Of a DNA stretch of 64,000 nt, positions 23,550 to 30,242 are shown piece by piece. The stretch lies in IMG/VR virus record IMGVR_UViG_3300047548_000827, positions 1-64,000 of that record; one strand, 5' to 3'. Origin of the DNA: a virus. The notes beneath the pieces were generated by a model. The model made no database searches. It was given only the letters and a program-made list of their open reading frames with translations, and was not told the DNA's origin. Position 1 is the stretch's first letter. Each line of letters opens with the position of its first letter. The translations under genes were made by a program, and so were the position numbers.

Positions 23550-24071
23550 ATGAAATCACTAACTCAACACCTCACGGAACGTCATCTCAATCTTGACTTG
23601 CATCGTCCGATGCTAGACGAGACGGAGAGGGTAGTCACGTTCTACTTGTGGAATCTTAGTGGGCAACTAGTGGGATATCAGCAATATCGCCCCGAAGGAG
23701 CAAAAGTAGGACAAAAAAATCCCAAAGAGGCTAAGTATTTTACTTATCGAAAGCAACCCACACTGGCGCTTTGGGGACTTGAAAGTCTACACTTGAGTCC
23801 CGATGTGGTTTTTCTGACAGAGGGAGTTTTCGACGCTGCTAGGCTCACTGAAAAAGGATACAGCGCACTTGCAGTCCTTAGCAACGATCCTAGTAGAGAC
23901 CTAGCCAACTGGCTCAGTATGTTGAATCGCAAGGTGGTTGCAGTTTGCGACAATGACAAAGCTGGAAAAAGGCTTGCCAAGTTCGGAGACGTTGCAGTCT
24001 TTACGGACGAGAAGGACCTCGGAGACAGTACTGAAGAATTCGTGAACGAGTTGCTTGCAAAATATGCTTGA
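23550..24071 (+). CDS. Toprim-domain primase-like protein
   Basis: This 173-residue protein has the Toprim signature: FLTEGVFDAARL holds the catalytic Glu, VVAVCDNDKAGKRLA the DxD-type metal site, and DLGDSTEEF the third motif. An N-terminal LTERHLNLDLHRPM segment leads into a Toprim_N-like part (GYQQYRPEG, KYFTY). It lacks a helicase domain and a zinc finger, so it is a stand-alone primase-like or small Toprim nuclease-like protein involved in phage DNA replication or processing. Confidence 0.75.
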   Translation: MKSLTQHLTERHLNLDLHRPMLDETERVVTFYLWNLSGQLVGYQQYRPEGAKVGQKNPKEAKYFTYRKQPTLALWGLESLHLSPDVVFLTEGVFDAARLTEKGYSALAVLSNDPSRDLANWLSMLNRKVVAVCDNDKAGKRLAKFGDVAVFTDEKDLGDSTEEFVNELLAKYA

Positions 24072-24096
24072 CAAATAATTAATTTGGGCATATAAT
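24068..24096 (+). promoter_or_regulatory. Early-type promoter with conserved leader (copy 1)
   Basis: TTGACA (24068-24073), a 17-bp spacer and TATAAT (24091-24096). The 31 bp from 24091 to 24121, ending ACTGAGAAAACGGAG, recur identically at 24643, 34626 and 53414. Confidence 0.85.
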
Positions 24097-24127
24097 AGCT
24101 TCATACACTGAGAAAACGGAGATTCTG

Positions 24128-24364
24128 ATGACTTACGAATTCATTCAAGTGACTGCCCGCAAAGACAACGGCGACTTCGCCCTGTGCAGCAACCTGTCTC
24201 TCATGGATTGTGAGGGTCTGACGCCCAAGCAGGCTGTGCGTAAGTTGCAGGTCATGGCTGACAGCTATCAACTGAACGGGTATTCCATCGAGTGGACTCG
24301 CGAGGTCATGGGGGCTGATGAGGTGGAATTTTGGGGTCCTCTGTTTGACAAAGCTGCGGCTTAA
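24128..24364 (+). CDS. Hypothetical early protein
   Basis: This 78-residue protein (MTYEFIQVTARKDNGDFALC...) is the first gene behind early promoter copy 1. It may form a small alpha/beta fold: a strand, then LTPKQAVRKLQVMADSYQLN as a helix. Codon use is more GC-rich than in the structural block. The function is unknown. Confidence 0.65.
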   Translation: MTYEFIQVTARKDNGDFALCSNLSLMDCEGLTPKQAVRKLQVMADSYQLNGYSIEWTREVMGADEVEFWGPLFDKAAA

Positions 24365-24374
24365 GGAGAAATAT

Positions 24375-24623
24375 ATGAACGAACGAATCCAAAAACTTGC
24401 ACGGGAAGCGTTCATTAAAGAACGTAAAGAGTTCAGTGCGGACTGGAAAGAAAGCGAACTCTCGGAAGCTCTCCTGGAAGACTTTCAGGTAGTGTTTGAA
24501 AATTTCGCTGAGTTGATCGTGGCCCAATGCGCGGAAATGGTCGCTAACGACCCCCGAATCAACTGGCTCGATGCTGCTCAAATCGCCAAGGAAATGCGCG
24601 AAAAATTTGCAGAAAAGGCTTGA
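24375..24623 (+). CDS. MNERI/FAELI family small protein (paralogue 1)
   Basis: The 82 residues start MNERIQKLAREAF and contain FAELIVAQCAEM, the pattern of a very common phage small-protein family. Three more copies lie at 28496, 28881 and 29539. Mostly helical. The function is unknown. AAGGAG precedes ATG 24375, and the next promoter's -35 box overlaps the end of the gene. Confidence 0.7.
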   Translation: MNERIQKLAREAFIKERKEFSADWKESELSEALLEDFQVVFENFAELIVAQCAEMVANDPRINWLDAAQIAKEMREKFAEKA

Positions 24624-24648
24624 CAATAAAAGATTTCGGGTATATAAT
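24620..24648 (+). promoter_or_regulatory. Early-type promoter with conserved leader (copy 2)
   Basis: TTGACA (24620-24625), a 17-bp spacer and TATAAT (24643-24648), followed by the identical 31-bp leader. Confidence 0.85.
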
Positions 24649-24679
24649 AGCTTCATACACTGAGAAAACGGAGCAAAAG

Positions 24680-24976
24680 ATGACCAAATTTGACAAGTCC
24701 AAGTTCACTGCGGGTGAGTATGTGATGTACGAAGGTCGGTTCGTCGCCCGCTTCAAGCGCGGTCATCGTGCTAGCTTTCTGAGCTTTCTGGTGAAGAACT
24801 TCACGGTCGAGGAGTACTTCCAGAAACTCGAGGTCGAGAAAATGGCCCCGCTGGAAATCCTCAAGGAAAAGGGTTACATTCTCCCGCACATCCGCAAGTG
24901 GCTCAAAGAAGCGGGACTGCCCGAGACTCCCGAAGGGCTGCAACTCTTCCTCAACCGTCAATACAATCGCGCCTAA
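24680..24976 (+). CDS. Hypothetical early protein
   Basis: This 98-residue basic, mostly helical protein (MTKFDKSKFTAGEYVMYEGR...) begins with a short strand pair that could be an SH3-like turn and ends with LPETPEGLQLFLNRQY. ATG 24680 lies 7 bp after the GGAG of the conserved leader. Codon use is GC-rich. The function is unknown. Confidence 0.65.
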   Translation: MTKFDKSKFTAGEYVMYEGRFVARFKRGHRASFLSFLVKNFTVEEYFQKLEVEKMAPLEILKEKGYILPHIRKWLKEAGLPETPEGLQLFLNRQYNRA

Positions 24977-24990
24977 TTTAGGAGATTTAA

Positions 24991-25230
24991 ATGACTTCTC
25001 TTTCTACTCAGATCATTCGCAAACTGGCAGGCAAAGATGCTACTATCTTCAATGATTGCATGAAGGATGGTACTCGCAGTTATAAGGTCAGTGGTTGGAC
25101 TATGGCTGACTATGAGAAAGCTGTGGTGCTGCTCAAGGAGCAGGGCATCTATGGTTGGATCGTCAAAGCCCGCCCTTACTATGCAGGTCGCGGTGGCAAG
25201 GTTGTTCAGAATATTCGTCTCCGCGTGTAA
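24991..25230 (+). CDS. Hypothetical early protein
   Basis: The 79 residues (MTSLSTQIIRKLAGKDATIF...) include a helix (MADYEKAVVLLKEQG) and a strand pair at the end (KVVQNIRLRV). AGGAG precedes the ATG. It is probably a small cytoplasmic alpha/beta protein; I do not recognise it. Confidence 0.6.
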   Translation: MTSLSTQIIRKLAGKDATIFNDCMKDGTRSYKVSGWTMADYEKAVVLLKEQGIYGWIVKARPYYAGRGGKVVQNIRLRV

Positions 25231-25233
25231 CAG

Positions 25234-25262
25234 TTGACAGTAAAAAATTTCAGTAGTATACT
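25234..25262 (+). promoter_or_regulatory. Sigma70-type promoter
   Basis: TTGACA (25234-25239), a 17-bp spacer and TATACT (25257-25262), ahead of the gene at 25294. Confidence 0.75.
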
Positions 25263-25293
25263 CTGAAAAATCGTTCCTAAATAGGAGAACAAA

Positions 25294-25503
25294 ATGAGTG
25301 TCAAGGTGAAAAGTTCGGAAGCGACTGTGTTTAACGAAGAGCAATTGGTTATCATTTCCGAATTTGACGGTCGTTATCAAACGAACAAGGTTATTGCTAA
25401 AGTAATTAGTCATAATATCAGTACGGATCAATATCTGCTTGCTTTGGCAGATGGGAGTTGGAAGTTGGCATTTGGTCGTAATCTCCGTTCGATTGGGTTT
25501 TGA
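25294..25503 (+). CDS. Hypothetical small beta-rich protein
   Basis: The 69 residues alternate short strands (EEQLVIISEFDGRYQTNKVI, DQYLLALADGSWKLAFG), compatible with a small barrel. AGGAG lies 7 bp before the ATG. The function is unknown. Confidence 0.6.
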   Translation: MSVKVKSSEATVFNEEQLVIISEFDGRYQTNKVIAKVISHNISTDQYLLALADGSWKLAFGRNLRSIGF

Positions 25504-25530
25504 ACAGCATTCTAATCAAAAGGATTGAAA

Positions 25531-25806
25531 ATGGCAACGATTAAAGAGATCAATTCTAGCATCATGTTCGGTGAGTTCACCAACGAGGAACTCGACTCCA
25601 TCATCATGGCAGTCAAGTTTGCTCGCGGGCAGCTTGTCAAGCAAGCTAGGACCACGTTGGTGAAGGGAAGCAAAGTCAAGTTCACTAGCACCCGCACTGG
25701 GCAACTGGTGGTTGGTGAGGTGGTTGAAGTTAAGCGAAAATACATTCATGTTCGCTCCGGTGCTACCACGTGGCGAGTTCCTGGAAATATGTTGAACGAG
25801 GCCTAA
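25531..25806 (+). CDS. Small protein with an SH3/KOW-like C-terminal barrel
   Basis: This 91-residue protein has an N-terminal helix (TNEELDSIIMAVKFARGQL), then VKGSKVKFTSTRTGQLVVGE and RKYIHVRSGATTWRVP, the strand order of the SH3-like barrels common in phage early proteins. ATG 25531 is preferred to the TTG at 25525. Confidence 0.6.
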   Translation: MATIKEINSSIMFGEFTNEELDSIIMAVKFARGQLVKQARTTLVKGSKVKFTSTRTGQLVVGEVVEVKRKYIHVRSGATTWRVPGNMLNEA

Positions 25807-25809
25807 AGT

Positions 25810-25842
25810 TATAAATAACAATGCAGAAGATAGACTTCTGCA
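25810..25842 (+). promoter_or_regulatory. Late-type promoter with a 5'-end hairpin
   Basis: TATAAATA (25810-25817) is a perfect T4-type late core. TGCAGAAG-ATAGA-CTTCTGCA (25822-25842) is an 8-bp hairpin that would begin almost exactly at the RNA 5' end. TATAAT follows at 25843-25848 without a -35 box. Confidence 0.45.
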
Positions 25843-25867
25843 TATAATTAATTCTAAGGAGTTTAGA

Positions 25868-26194
25868 ATGTCTACTGAAACGATTGCTTCAATCGAAGCT
25901 GAGATTGCCCTACAAAAGGAATTGCTTGCTTCTCTAGAACGCAAGCTGGAAAAAGCTAAAAAAGAATCCCCGAATTGCCAACTTGCAAAAGAGTTGCACG
26001 GTATGCTCTGTACTGTGAATCACACCGATGGTTGTTCCTGGTTTTATGAAGTCAAAGATGGCGAGGATGACTGGACCGGATACTCGCACGGAATGTACCT
26101 GAAAAAAGCACAAAAGCTCATTCATGAGTGCAAGCAAAAAGGTGTTACTGTGGAACAGGCTCTTGAACTGCACAAATTGCTTAAGGGTATCTAA
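25868..26194 (+). CDS. Hypothetical protein with N-terminal coiled coil
   Basis: Residues 1-36 (IASIEAEIALQKELLASLER) form a clear coiled coil. The rest (CTVNHTDGCSWFYEVKDGED, KAQKLIHECKQKG) is a small mixed domain with three Cys. AAGGAG precedes the ATG. The gene overlaps nothing and is followed by the next ATG at its stop. Confidence 0.6.
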   Translation: MSTETIASIEAEIALQKELLASLERKLEKAKKESPNCQLAKELHGMLCTVNHTDGCSWFYEVKDGEDDWTGYSHGMYLKKAQKLIHECKQKGVTVEQALELHKLLKGI

Positions 26195-26437
26195 ATGAAA
26201 CCTTACCAAGAAATGATTCAATTCGTTGTCGATCAAATTGAAAACGGTACTCTTCGTTACACCCAGTGGGCTGCGGTTCTAATTATCGCAGAAGCATATG
26301 GAATTAGTTCTGCTATTGTAGGAGCTGACATCAAGGCTGAAAAAGAAATGCGAGAAAATGCTCTCAAAGAAGCTCGTAAAGCAGAAAATCAAAGAAGCAA
26401 CGAGCAACGTAGACTAGCAAATCTGGCGCGTAAGTAA
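26195..26437 (+). CDS. Hypothetical helical protein
   Basis: The 80 residues start MKPYQEMIQFVVDQIENG, pass through a hydrophobic helix (WAAVLIIAEAYGISSAIVG) and end in a charged helix rich in Glu, Arg and Asn. It starts directly after the previous stop and precedes natV by 10 bp, so it is in the same operon. The function is unknown. Confidence 0.6.
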   Translation: MKPYQEMIQFVVDQIENGTLRYTQWAAVLIIAEAYGISSAIVGADIKAEKEMRENALKEARKAENQRSNEQRRLANLARK

Positions 26438-26447
26438 GGATAATAAT

Positions 26448-27476
26448 ATGAAAAAATACGATACATTAGTTTTTATCGGTCGCTTTCAACCGGTCCATTC
26501 TGCACACCTCGAAATTATCCGTCGAGCTACGCACCTCGCTTATCAGGTCATTGTCATCGTTGGTTCTGCTAACCAACCCCGCACTTACAAGAATCCTTTC
26601 ACCTCGCAAGAACGTGAGCATATGTTGAAGGAATCTATCCAAGGCATGTCGGATCAGTTTGGATCGAACTGGTCTGTCAAGATCGAACACAATATCGACA
26701 CGATTTACAATGATCAGGCTTGGGCCACCCGAGTTCAAGGTTTGGTTGCAAAGAATACCCTTCCTTCTGATAGAGTTGGTATCATCGGACATGACAAGGA
26801 CCAATCTAGCGCATATCTAGGATTCTTCCCTCAATGGCCATTAGAAGAAGTTGGATTAATTGAGCCGCTAAACGCGACAAACATTAGAGAATTATACATA
26901 AAAAATGATGCGAACATGAATTTCATTAAACATGTAGTTCCTGATTCTACCTTCAACTTTCTCGTAGATTTTAGAAAAACTACGGCATTTAAGCAACTTG
27001 TCAATGAGCGAGAGTTTATTGACACCTATAAATTGCAGTTTGCTAGTCTTAAGTACCCGCCGGTGTTTGTAACTACTGATGCAGTAGTTATTCAAAGCGG
27101 GCATGTATTGCTAGTTGAGCGTAAGTCAGAACCTGGCAAAGGACTTCTTGCACTGCCAGGTGGATTTTTAAATCAGCATGAAAGAATTGTTGACGGAGTA
27201 ATTCGAGAACTAAAAGAAGAAACTAAGATCAAAGTTCCGGCAGCAGTTCTTCGAGGTAATATCAAAAAAATAGAAGTATTTGACCACCCTGATCGTTCTC
27301 TTAGGGGAAGAACAATTACACATGCATGTTTTATTGAACTTCCACATGGAGAATTACCAAAAGTAAAAGGCAGCGACGATGCCAAAACTGCAAATTGGTA
27401 TCCTCTTAGCGAGATTGACTCGTCAAATATGTTCGAAGATCATTATCAAATTATTCAAACAATGTTAGGGAGTTAA
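26448..27476 (+). CDS. natV: Bifunctional NMN adenylyltransferase / Nudix hydrolase
   Basis: Residues 1-180 form a NadM-type NMN adenylyltransferase with FIGRFQPVHSAHLEII as the nucleotide-binding signature. Residues 200-342 are a Nudix domain: GGFLNQHERIVDGVIRELKE with the following ET matches the Nudix box. The enzyme turns NMN plus ATP into NAD+, and the Nudix part probably hydrolyses ADP-ribose-type compounds. The same pair (natV with nadV) is known from vibriophage KVP40, and its genes are known in NAD+ reconstitution pathways of phages. nadV lies 2.8 kb downstream. Confidence 0.92.
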   Translation: MKKYDTLVFIGRFQPVHSAHLEIIRRATHLAYQVIVIVGSANQPRTYKNPFTSQEREHMLKESIQGMSDQFGSNWSVKIEHNIDTIYNDQAWATRVQGLVAKNTLPSDRVGIIGHDKDQSSAYLGFFPQWPLEEVGLIEPLNATNIRELYIKNDANMNFIKHVVPDSTFNFLVDFRKTTAFKQLVNEREFIDTYKLQFASLKYPPVFVTTDAVVIQSGHVLLVERKSEPGKGLLALPGGFLNQHERIVDGVIRELKEETKIKVPAAVLRGNIKKIEVFDHPDRSLRGRTITHACFIELPHGELPKVKGSDDAKTANWYPLSEIDSSNMFEDHYQIIQTMLGS

Positions 27477-28396
27477 GCGTAACGCACTTCCCAAAATTTA
27501 TCGTTTAATTTTTTTCTACCGGCTAATCTGTTGCTTATTGCGGGGTGTTTAACTCCAAAATAAGCAGCAGCCGCATTCACTGAATGAAACCTTATTCCAT
27601 TCACGATCACTGCTTTAAATGCAGGCCGTCGTGCTTTGTTAAGATTTTCAACATGTTCAGGTGTTCGTTCTATACCCTTTAATGCAGTTGAAATGTTTTT
27701 CTTGTGTTGTTCTGTTTTCGATTTGCCAGTATGACTCCTTCTTATCTTTTCTCTAATCTCATCTTTAACCTTAATTCCTTCAGAATGGTGTTTATATAAA
27801 TGACGATTTGAATGAAATTCACTAGTAGTAATTTTTACACGTTCGCTAGTTTTTATCAAAGTAACAAATATAAATCCCTCAGCATGATGCTTGTAAAGGT
27901 GTTTATTTCTATGATATTCTTTAGTATCGACTATAGTTGTAATTCCGCTTTTTATTTCCGTAACAACTAATCGTCCTTCTAACACTCCAGTATATCTGTC
28001 AGGCTGATTAATAAACTCTTCCGATGTGATCTGTACGGTTTCTCCAGTGTTACAGTCAATAACAGACACCATTCCGGAAGAATCAAACTTTGCATCTCCC
28101 GTTGACTTGTTAATGAATTTCGGATTTTTTGCTGCATTGAGTTTTTGTAAAACACGCTGCTCCCATTTTTTACATAATTCTATTCGTTCTTTTTCGAGTA
28201 AATCTCCCGAAAAGATTTTTCTAATTTGTATTACATCTGGATCACCATATTTGGTAAAAATTTCTTTAACGTACTTAGACGATGTAAAATAAGATTTCCA
28301 AAAATCTGACGGATGACAATTCTTAGCAGTCCGCCGACCATAATAAAATTTATTATGAGATTTCCATCCTATTAAGTATGTATATGGAGTTGTCAT
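27473..28396 (-). CDS. GIY-YIG homing endonuclease with NUMOD modules
   Basis: This 307-residue protein has an N-terminal GIY-YIG domain (TYLIGWKSHNKFYYGRRT, then FWKSYFTSSKYVKEI). REKIRRSHTGKSKTEQHKKN and the following segment form a NUMOD3-like DNA-binding region, and FHSVNAAAAYFGVKHPAISN is a NUMOD1-like helix-turn-helix. It stands alone on the - strand between natV and the next operon, with its own late-type promoter (28417-28424) and Shine-Dalgarno AAGGAA, as expected for a free-standing homing gene. The start at 28396 is preferred to the 29-residue upstream extension. Confidence 0.85.
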   Translation of the reverse strand: MTTPYTYLIGWKSHNKFYYGRRTAKNCHPSDFWKSYFTSSKYVKEIFTKYGDPDVIQIRKIFSGDLLEKERIELCKKWEQRVLQKLNAAKNPKFINKSTGDAKFDSSGMVSVIDCNTGETVQITSEEFINQPDRYTGVLEGRLVVTEIKSGITTIVDTKEYHRNKHLYKHHAEGFIFVTLIKTSERVKITTSEFHSNRHLYKHHSEGIKVKDEIREKIRRSHTGKSKTEQHKKNISTALKGIERTPEHVENLNKARRPAFKAVIVNGIRFHSVNAAAAYFGVKHPAISNRLAGRKKLNDKFWEVRYA

Positions 28397-28416
28397 AAAA
28401 TATTCCTTCTTTCTTG

Positions 28417-28424
28417 TATTTATC
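28417..28424 (-). promoter_or_regulatory. Late-type promoter of the - strand endonuclease
   Basis: GATAAATA on the - strand, about 20 bp before the start codon and upstream of AAGGAA. Confidence 0.5.
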
Positions 28425-28439
28425 TGACAATGTTTTTTG

Positions 28440-28468
28440 TTGACAATAAAGCATCTTAGTAGTATAAT
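28440..28468 (+). promoter_or_regulatory. Sigma70-type promoter
   Basis: TTGACA (28440-28445), a 17-bp spacer and TATAAT (28463-28468), diverging from the endonuclease gene and serving the operon from 28496. Confidence 0.8.
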
Positions 28469-28495
28469 TTTACACATGTACATAGAGAGGTTGTA

Positions 28496-28693
28496 ATGAA
28501 CGAACTAATCAGAAAGTTTGCAGAACAATCTGAAGGTGATACTATATGCGAATGTGGCTCAACCGGTTTTGATTACAAAAAGTTCGCCGAGTTGATTGTG
28601 AGGGAATGTTGTGATATTTTTGTTGAACTTAGAACTCGCCCCGCTGACTTGGCTGTGAAAGATGTAAAGAAACATTTCGGAGTTGAAGAATGA
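28496..28693 (+). CDS. MNERI/FAELI family small protein (paralogue 2)
   Basis: The 65 residues start MNELIRKFAEQ, contain KKFAELIVRECCDIF and end KHFGVEE, the frame of the family found also at 24375, 28881 and 29539. Two Cys in CECGS are specific to this copy. The function is unknown. The stop overlaps the next ATG. Confidence 0.7.
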   Translation: MNELIRKFAEQSEGDTICECGSTGFDYKKFAELIVRECCDIFVELRTRPADLAVKDVKKHFGVEE

Positions 28694-28881
28694 ATTTCAA
28701 ATATCTAATTTGGGCAAGTGTACTGATGATTGCTCTTGGCAGTATGCTAATGATTACGGCTGCATCGATGCGAGAGGATGAAATCAAACAGCAATGCGAA
28801 AATGTAGAGCATGGAAAGTTTTTAACTGTTCGCAACAAAAGCCTTTGTCTGAAGTCTGACGCTATTATTTGGATTAAATGA
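28690..28881 (+). CDS. Small membrane protein
   Basis: The 63 residues include an N-terminal span (YLIWASVLMIALGSMLMITA) and a periplasmic or cytoplasmic tail with two Cys (QQCENVEHG, KSLCLKS). It overlaps both neighbours by 4 bp, so translation is coupled. The function is unknown. Confidence 0.6.
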   Translation: MNFKYLIWASVLMIALGSMLMITAASMREDEIKQQCENVEHGKFLTVRNKSLCLKSDAIIWIK

Positions 28882-29129
28882 TGAATGAACGAATTGCGAA
28901 GCTCGCAGAGCAATGCACTGTCAGTTGCATCGATGGGCGAGGTGTTGAACTTAATGAAATAGATGTAGAGAAGTTCGCCGAGTTGATTGCACAAGAATGC
29001 ATTGATATTCTTTCGCGCCCGCCTGCTGCCATGTTAGGAAAGGTTAAACTGAATAGATATAATCAAGGCTGGGTCAATGGAAGGTTGCTCGGTATAGAAC
29101 ATATCAAAGAAAATTTCGGGATCAAATAG
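28881..29129 (+). CDS. MNERI/FAELI family small protein (paralogue 3)
   Basis: The 82 residues start MNERIAKLAEQC, contain EKFAELIAQECIDIL and end IKENFGIK, the full pattern of the family. An additional ATG at 28878 lies one codon upstream. Confidence 0.7.
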   Translation: MNERIAKLAEQCTVSCIDGRGVELNEIDVEKFAELIAQECIDILSRPPAAMLGKVKLNRYNQGWVNGRLLGIEHIKENFGIK

Positions 29130-29231
29130 ATGAAAGTATTTTGGATGTCGTGTGCGGAGTGTTCTATGACACAGCCGATGCAGCCATGTGAGGCTTGTGT
29201 AAATTTCTACACTAGGAAGAGTACCAAATGA
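29130..29231 (+). CDS. 33-residue four-Cys peptide
   Basis: MKVFWMSCAECSMTQPMQPC leads to a second pair (CEAC), giving two CxxC pairs spaced by eight residues that could bind one zinc. ATG follows the previous TAG directly and the stop overlaps the next ATG. Its small size makes the call moderate, but coupling on both sides supports translation. Confidence 0.5.
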   Translation: MKVFWMSCAECSMTQPMQPCEACVNFYTRKSTK

Positions 29232-29539
29232 AACCTCGCAAACTAAAAGTATTTATCAAATGGCAGTTCAATCAGATGTCTGGTTGGGTTAAAGAACGCA
29301 ATGAGTTTTACGAAAAACTAGTAATCGAAGATGCATGGTGGGCTGCACTACCTACCATTATGATTGGTATAGTGGTAGCTATTCCGCTAACGGTAGTATC
29401 AAGTATGTTTGGTGTTTCTGTGCAACTTTTTGTTTGGCTTTGGGCAATGGTAGGGTTGCTATTAATTGGCAACTACGTTAGAATTTTGCTCAAACAACAA
29501 TATAAAAAGTTTCTAAAGGAAACGGGAGCTAAAGAATAA
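29228..29539 (+). CDS. Two-span membrane protein
   Basis: The 103 residues have a basic N-terminal third, then two spans (ALPTIMIGIVVAIPLTVVSS and LFVWLWAMVGLLLIGNYV), and a basic tail. It overlaps both neighbours. The function is unknown. Confidence 0.6.
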   Translation: MKPRKLKVFIKWQFNQMSGWVKERNEFYEKLVIEDAWWAALPTIMIGIVVAIPLTVVSSMFGVSVQLFVWLWAMVGLLLIGNYVRILLKQQYKKFLKETGAKE

Positions 29540-29757
29540 TGAATCCACGAGTTAAAGAACTAGCAAAACAATCTGGTTTTTATTTCTATGATCTACACAA
29601 TATTGATGGACAAGATTATGGTGAAACTATCGAAGCTGATAGCTGGACTGCCGCAGAAAAGTTCGCCAAGTTGATTATTCAGGAATGCATCGATATTGCT
29701 CACACAGAAGGTGACAAAATTGATTATCTAAAAAACTATTTCGGAGTTGAGGAATGA
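29539..29757 (+). CDS. MNERI/FAELI family small protein (paralogue 4)
   Basis: The 72 residues start MNPRVKELAKQSG, contain EKFAKLIIQECIDIA and end NYFGVEE. The family pattern is fully present. It overlaps the SLOG gene by 4 bp. Confidence 0.7.
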   Translation: MNPRVKELAKQSGFYFYDLHNIDGQDYGETIEADSWTAAEKFAKLIIQECIDIAHTEGDKIDYLKNYFGVEE

Positions 29758-30158
29758 AAATCGGAGTAACAGGCACTAGAGAAGGAGCGACAGATCGTCA
29801 AATCCTTGATGTCATTAACTACATGATTTCTCTCGGATATGACAATGAGCTTCACCACGGAGATTGCCAAGGTGTAGATATTCAAGTTGCTGCTATTGCC
29901 AAACAACTGAACTGGCGAATTGTTTGTCATCCGCCCGAATCAGATTACCTCAGAGGATTCTTTGAATACGATGAGTGCAGAGAACCAAAAGGTTATCTAG
30001 CCAGAGATCGTGCAATCGTAAATGAAGCTGAATTGTTGATAGTCGTTCCTCTACAAGACGAATGGCAACCCAAAGGGGGCACCTGGTACACTCACGATTA
30101 TGCGGTAAAGACTGGTAAACCAGTAAAAATATTCTTTCCTAACAAGGAAAATAAATAG
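29754..30158 (+). CDS. SLOG-superfamily nucleotide-binding protein
   Basis: This 134-residue protein has the SLOG (YspA/DprA-like Rossmann) pattern: KIGVTGTREG at the first strand, HHGDCQGVD, RDRAIVNEAELLIVVP, then GGTWYTHDYAVKTGKPV. SLOG proteins bind nucleotides or NAD-derived ligands. It lies directly upstream of nadV, which makes a link to nicotinamide nucleotides plausible but unproven. ATGA overlap with the previous gene. Confidence 0.7.
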   Translation: MKIGVTGTREGATDRQILDVINYMISLGYDNELHHGDCQGVDIQVAAIAKQLNWRIVCHPPESDYLRGFFEYDECREPKGYLARDRAIVNEAELLIVVPLQDEWQPKGGTWYTHDYAVKTGKPVKIFFPNKENK

Positions 30159-30187
30159 TTGACATAGAAATAACATGGTGTTATAAT
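30159..30187 (+). promoter_or_regulatory. Sigma70-type promoter of nadV
   Basis: TTGACA (30159-30164), a 17-bp spacer and TATAAT (30182-30187). The transcript would start near 30194. Confidence 0.8.
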
Positions 30188-30198
30188 ATGTTTTAAGT

Positions 30199-30217
30199 CG
30201 TAGAGATAGACTCTACG
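30199..30217 (+). promoter_or_regulatory. 5'-end hairpin of the nadV transcript
   Basis: CGTAGAG-ATAGA-CTCTACG is a perfect 7-bp hairpin a few bases from the expected RNA 5' end. Its loop ATAGA is the same as in the leader at 25822. Such hairpins can stabilise mRNA. Confidence 0.55.
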
Positions 30218-30242
30218 CAATCAAAAGTAAAGGAGTTTTACT

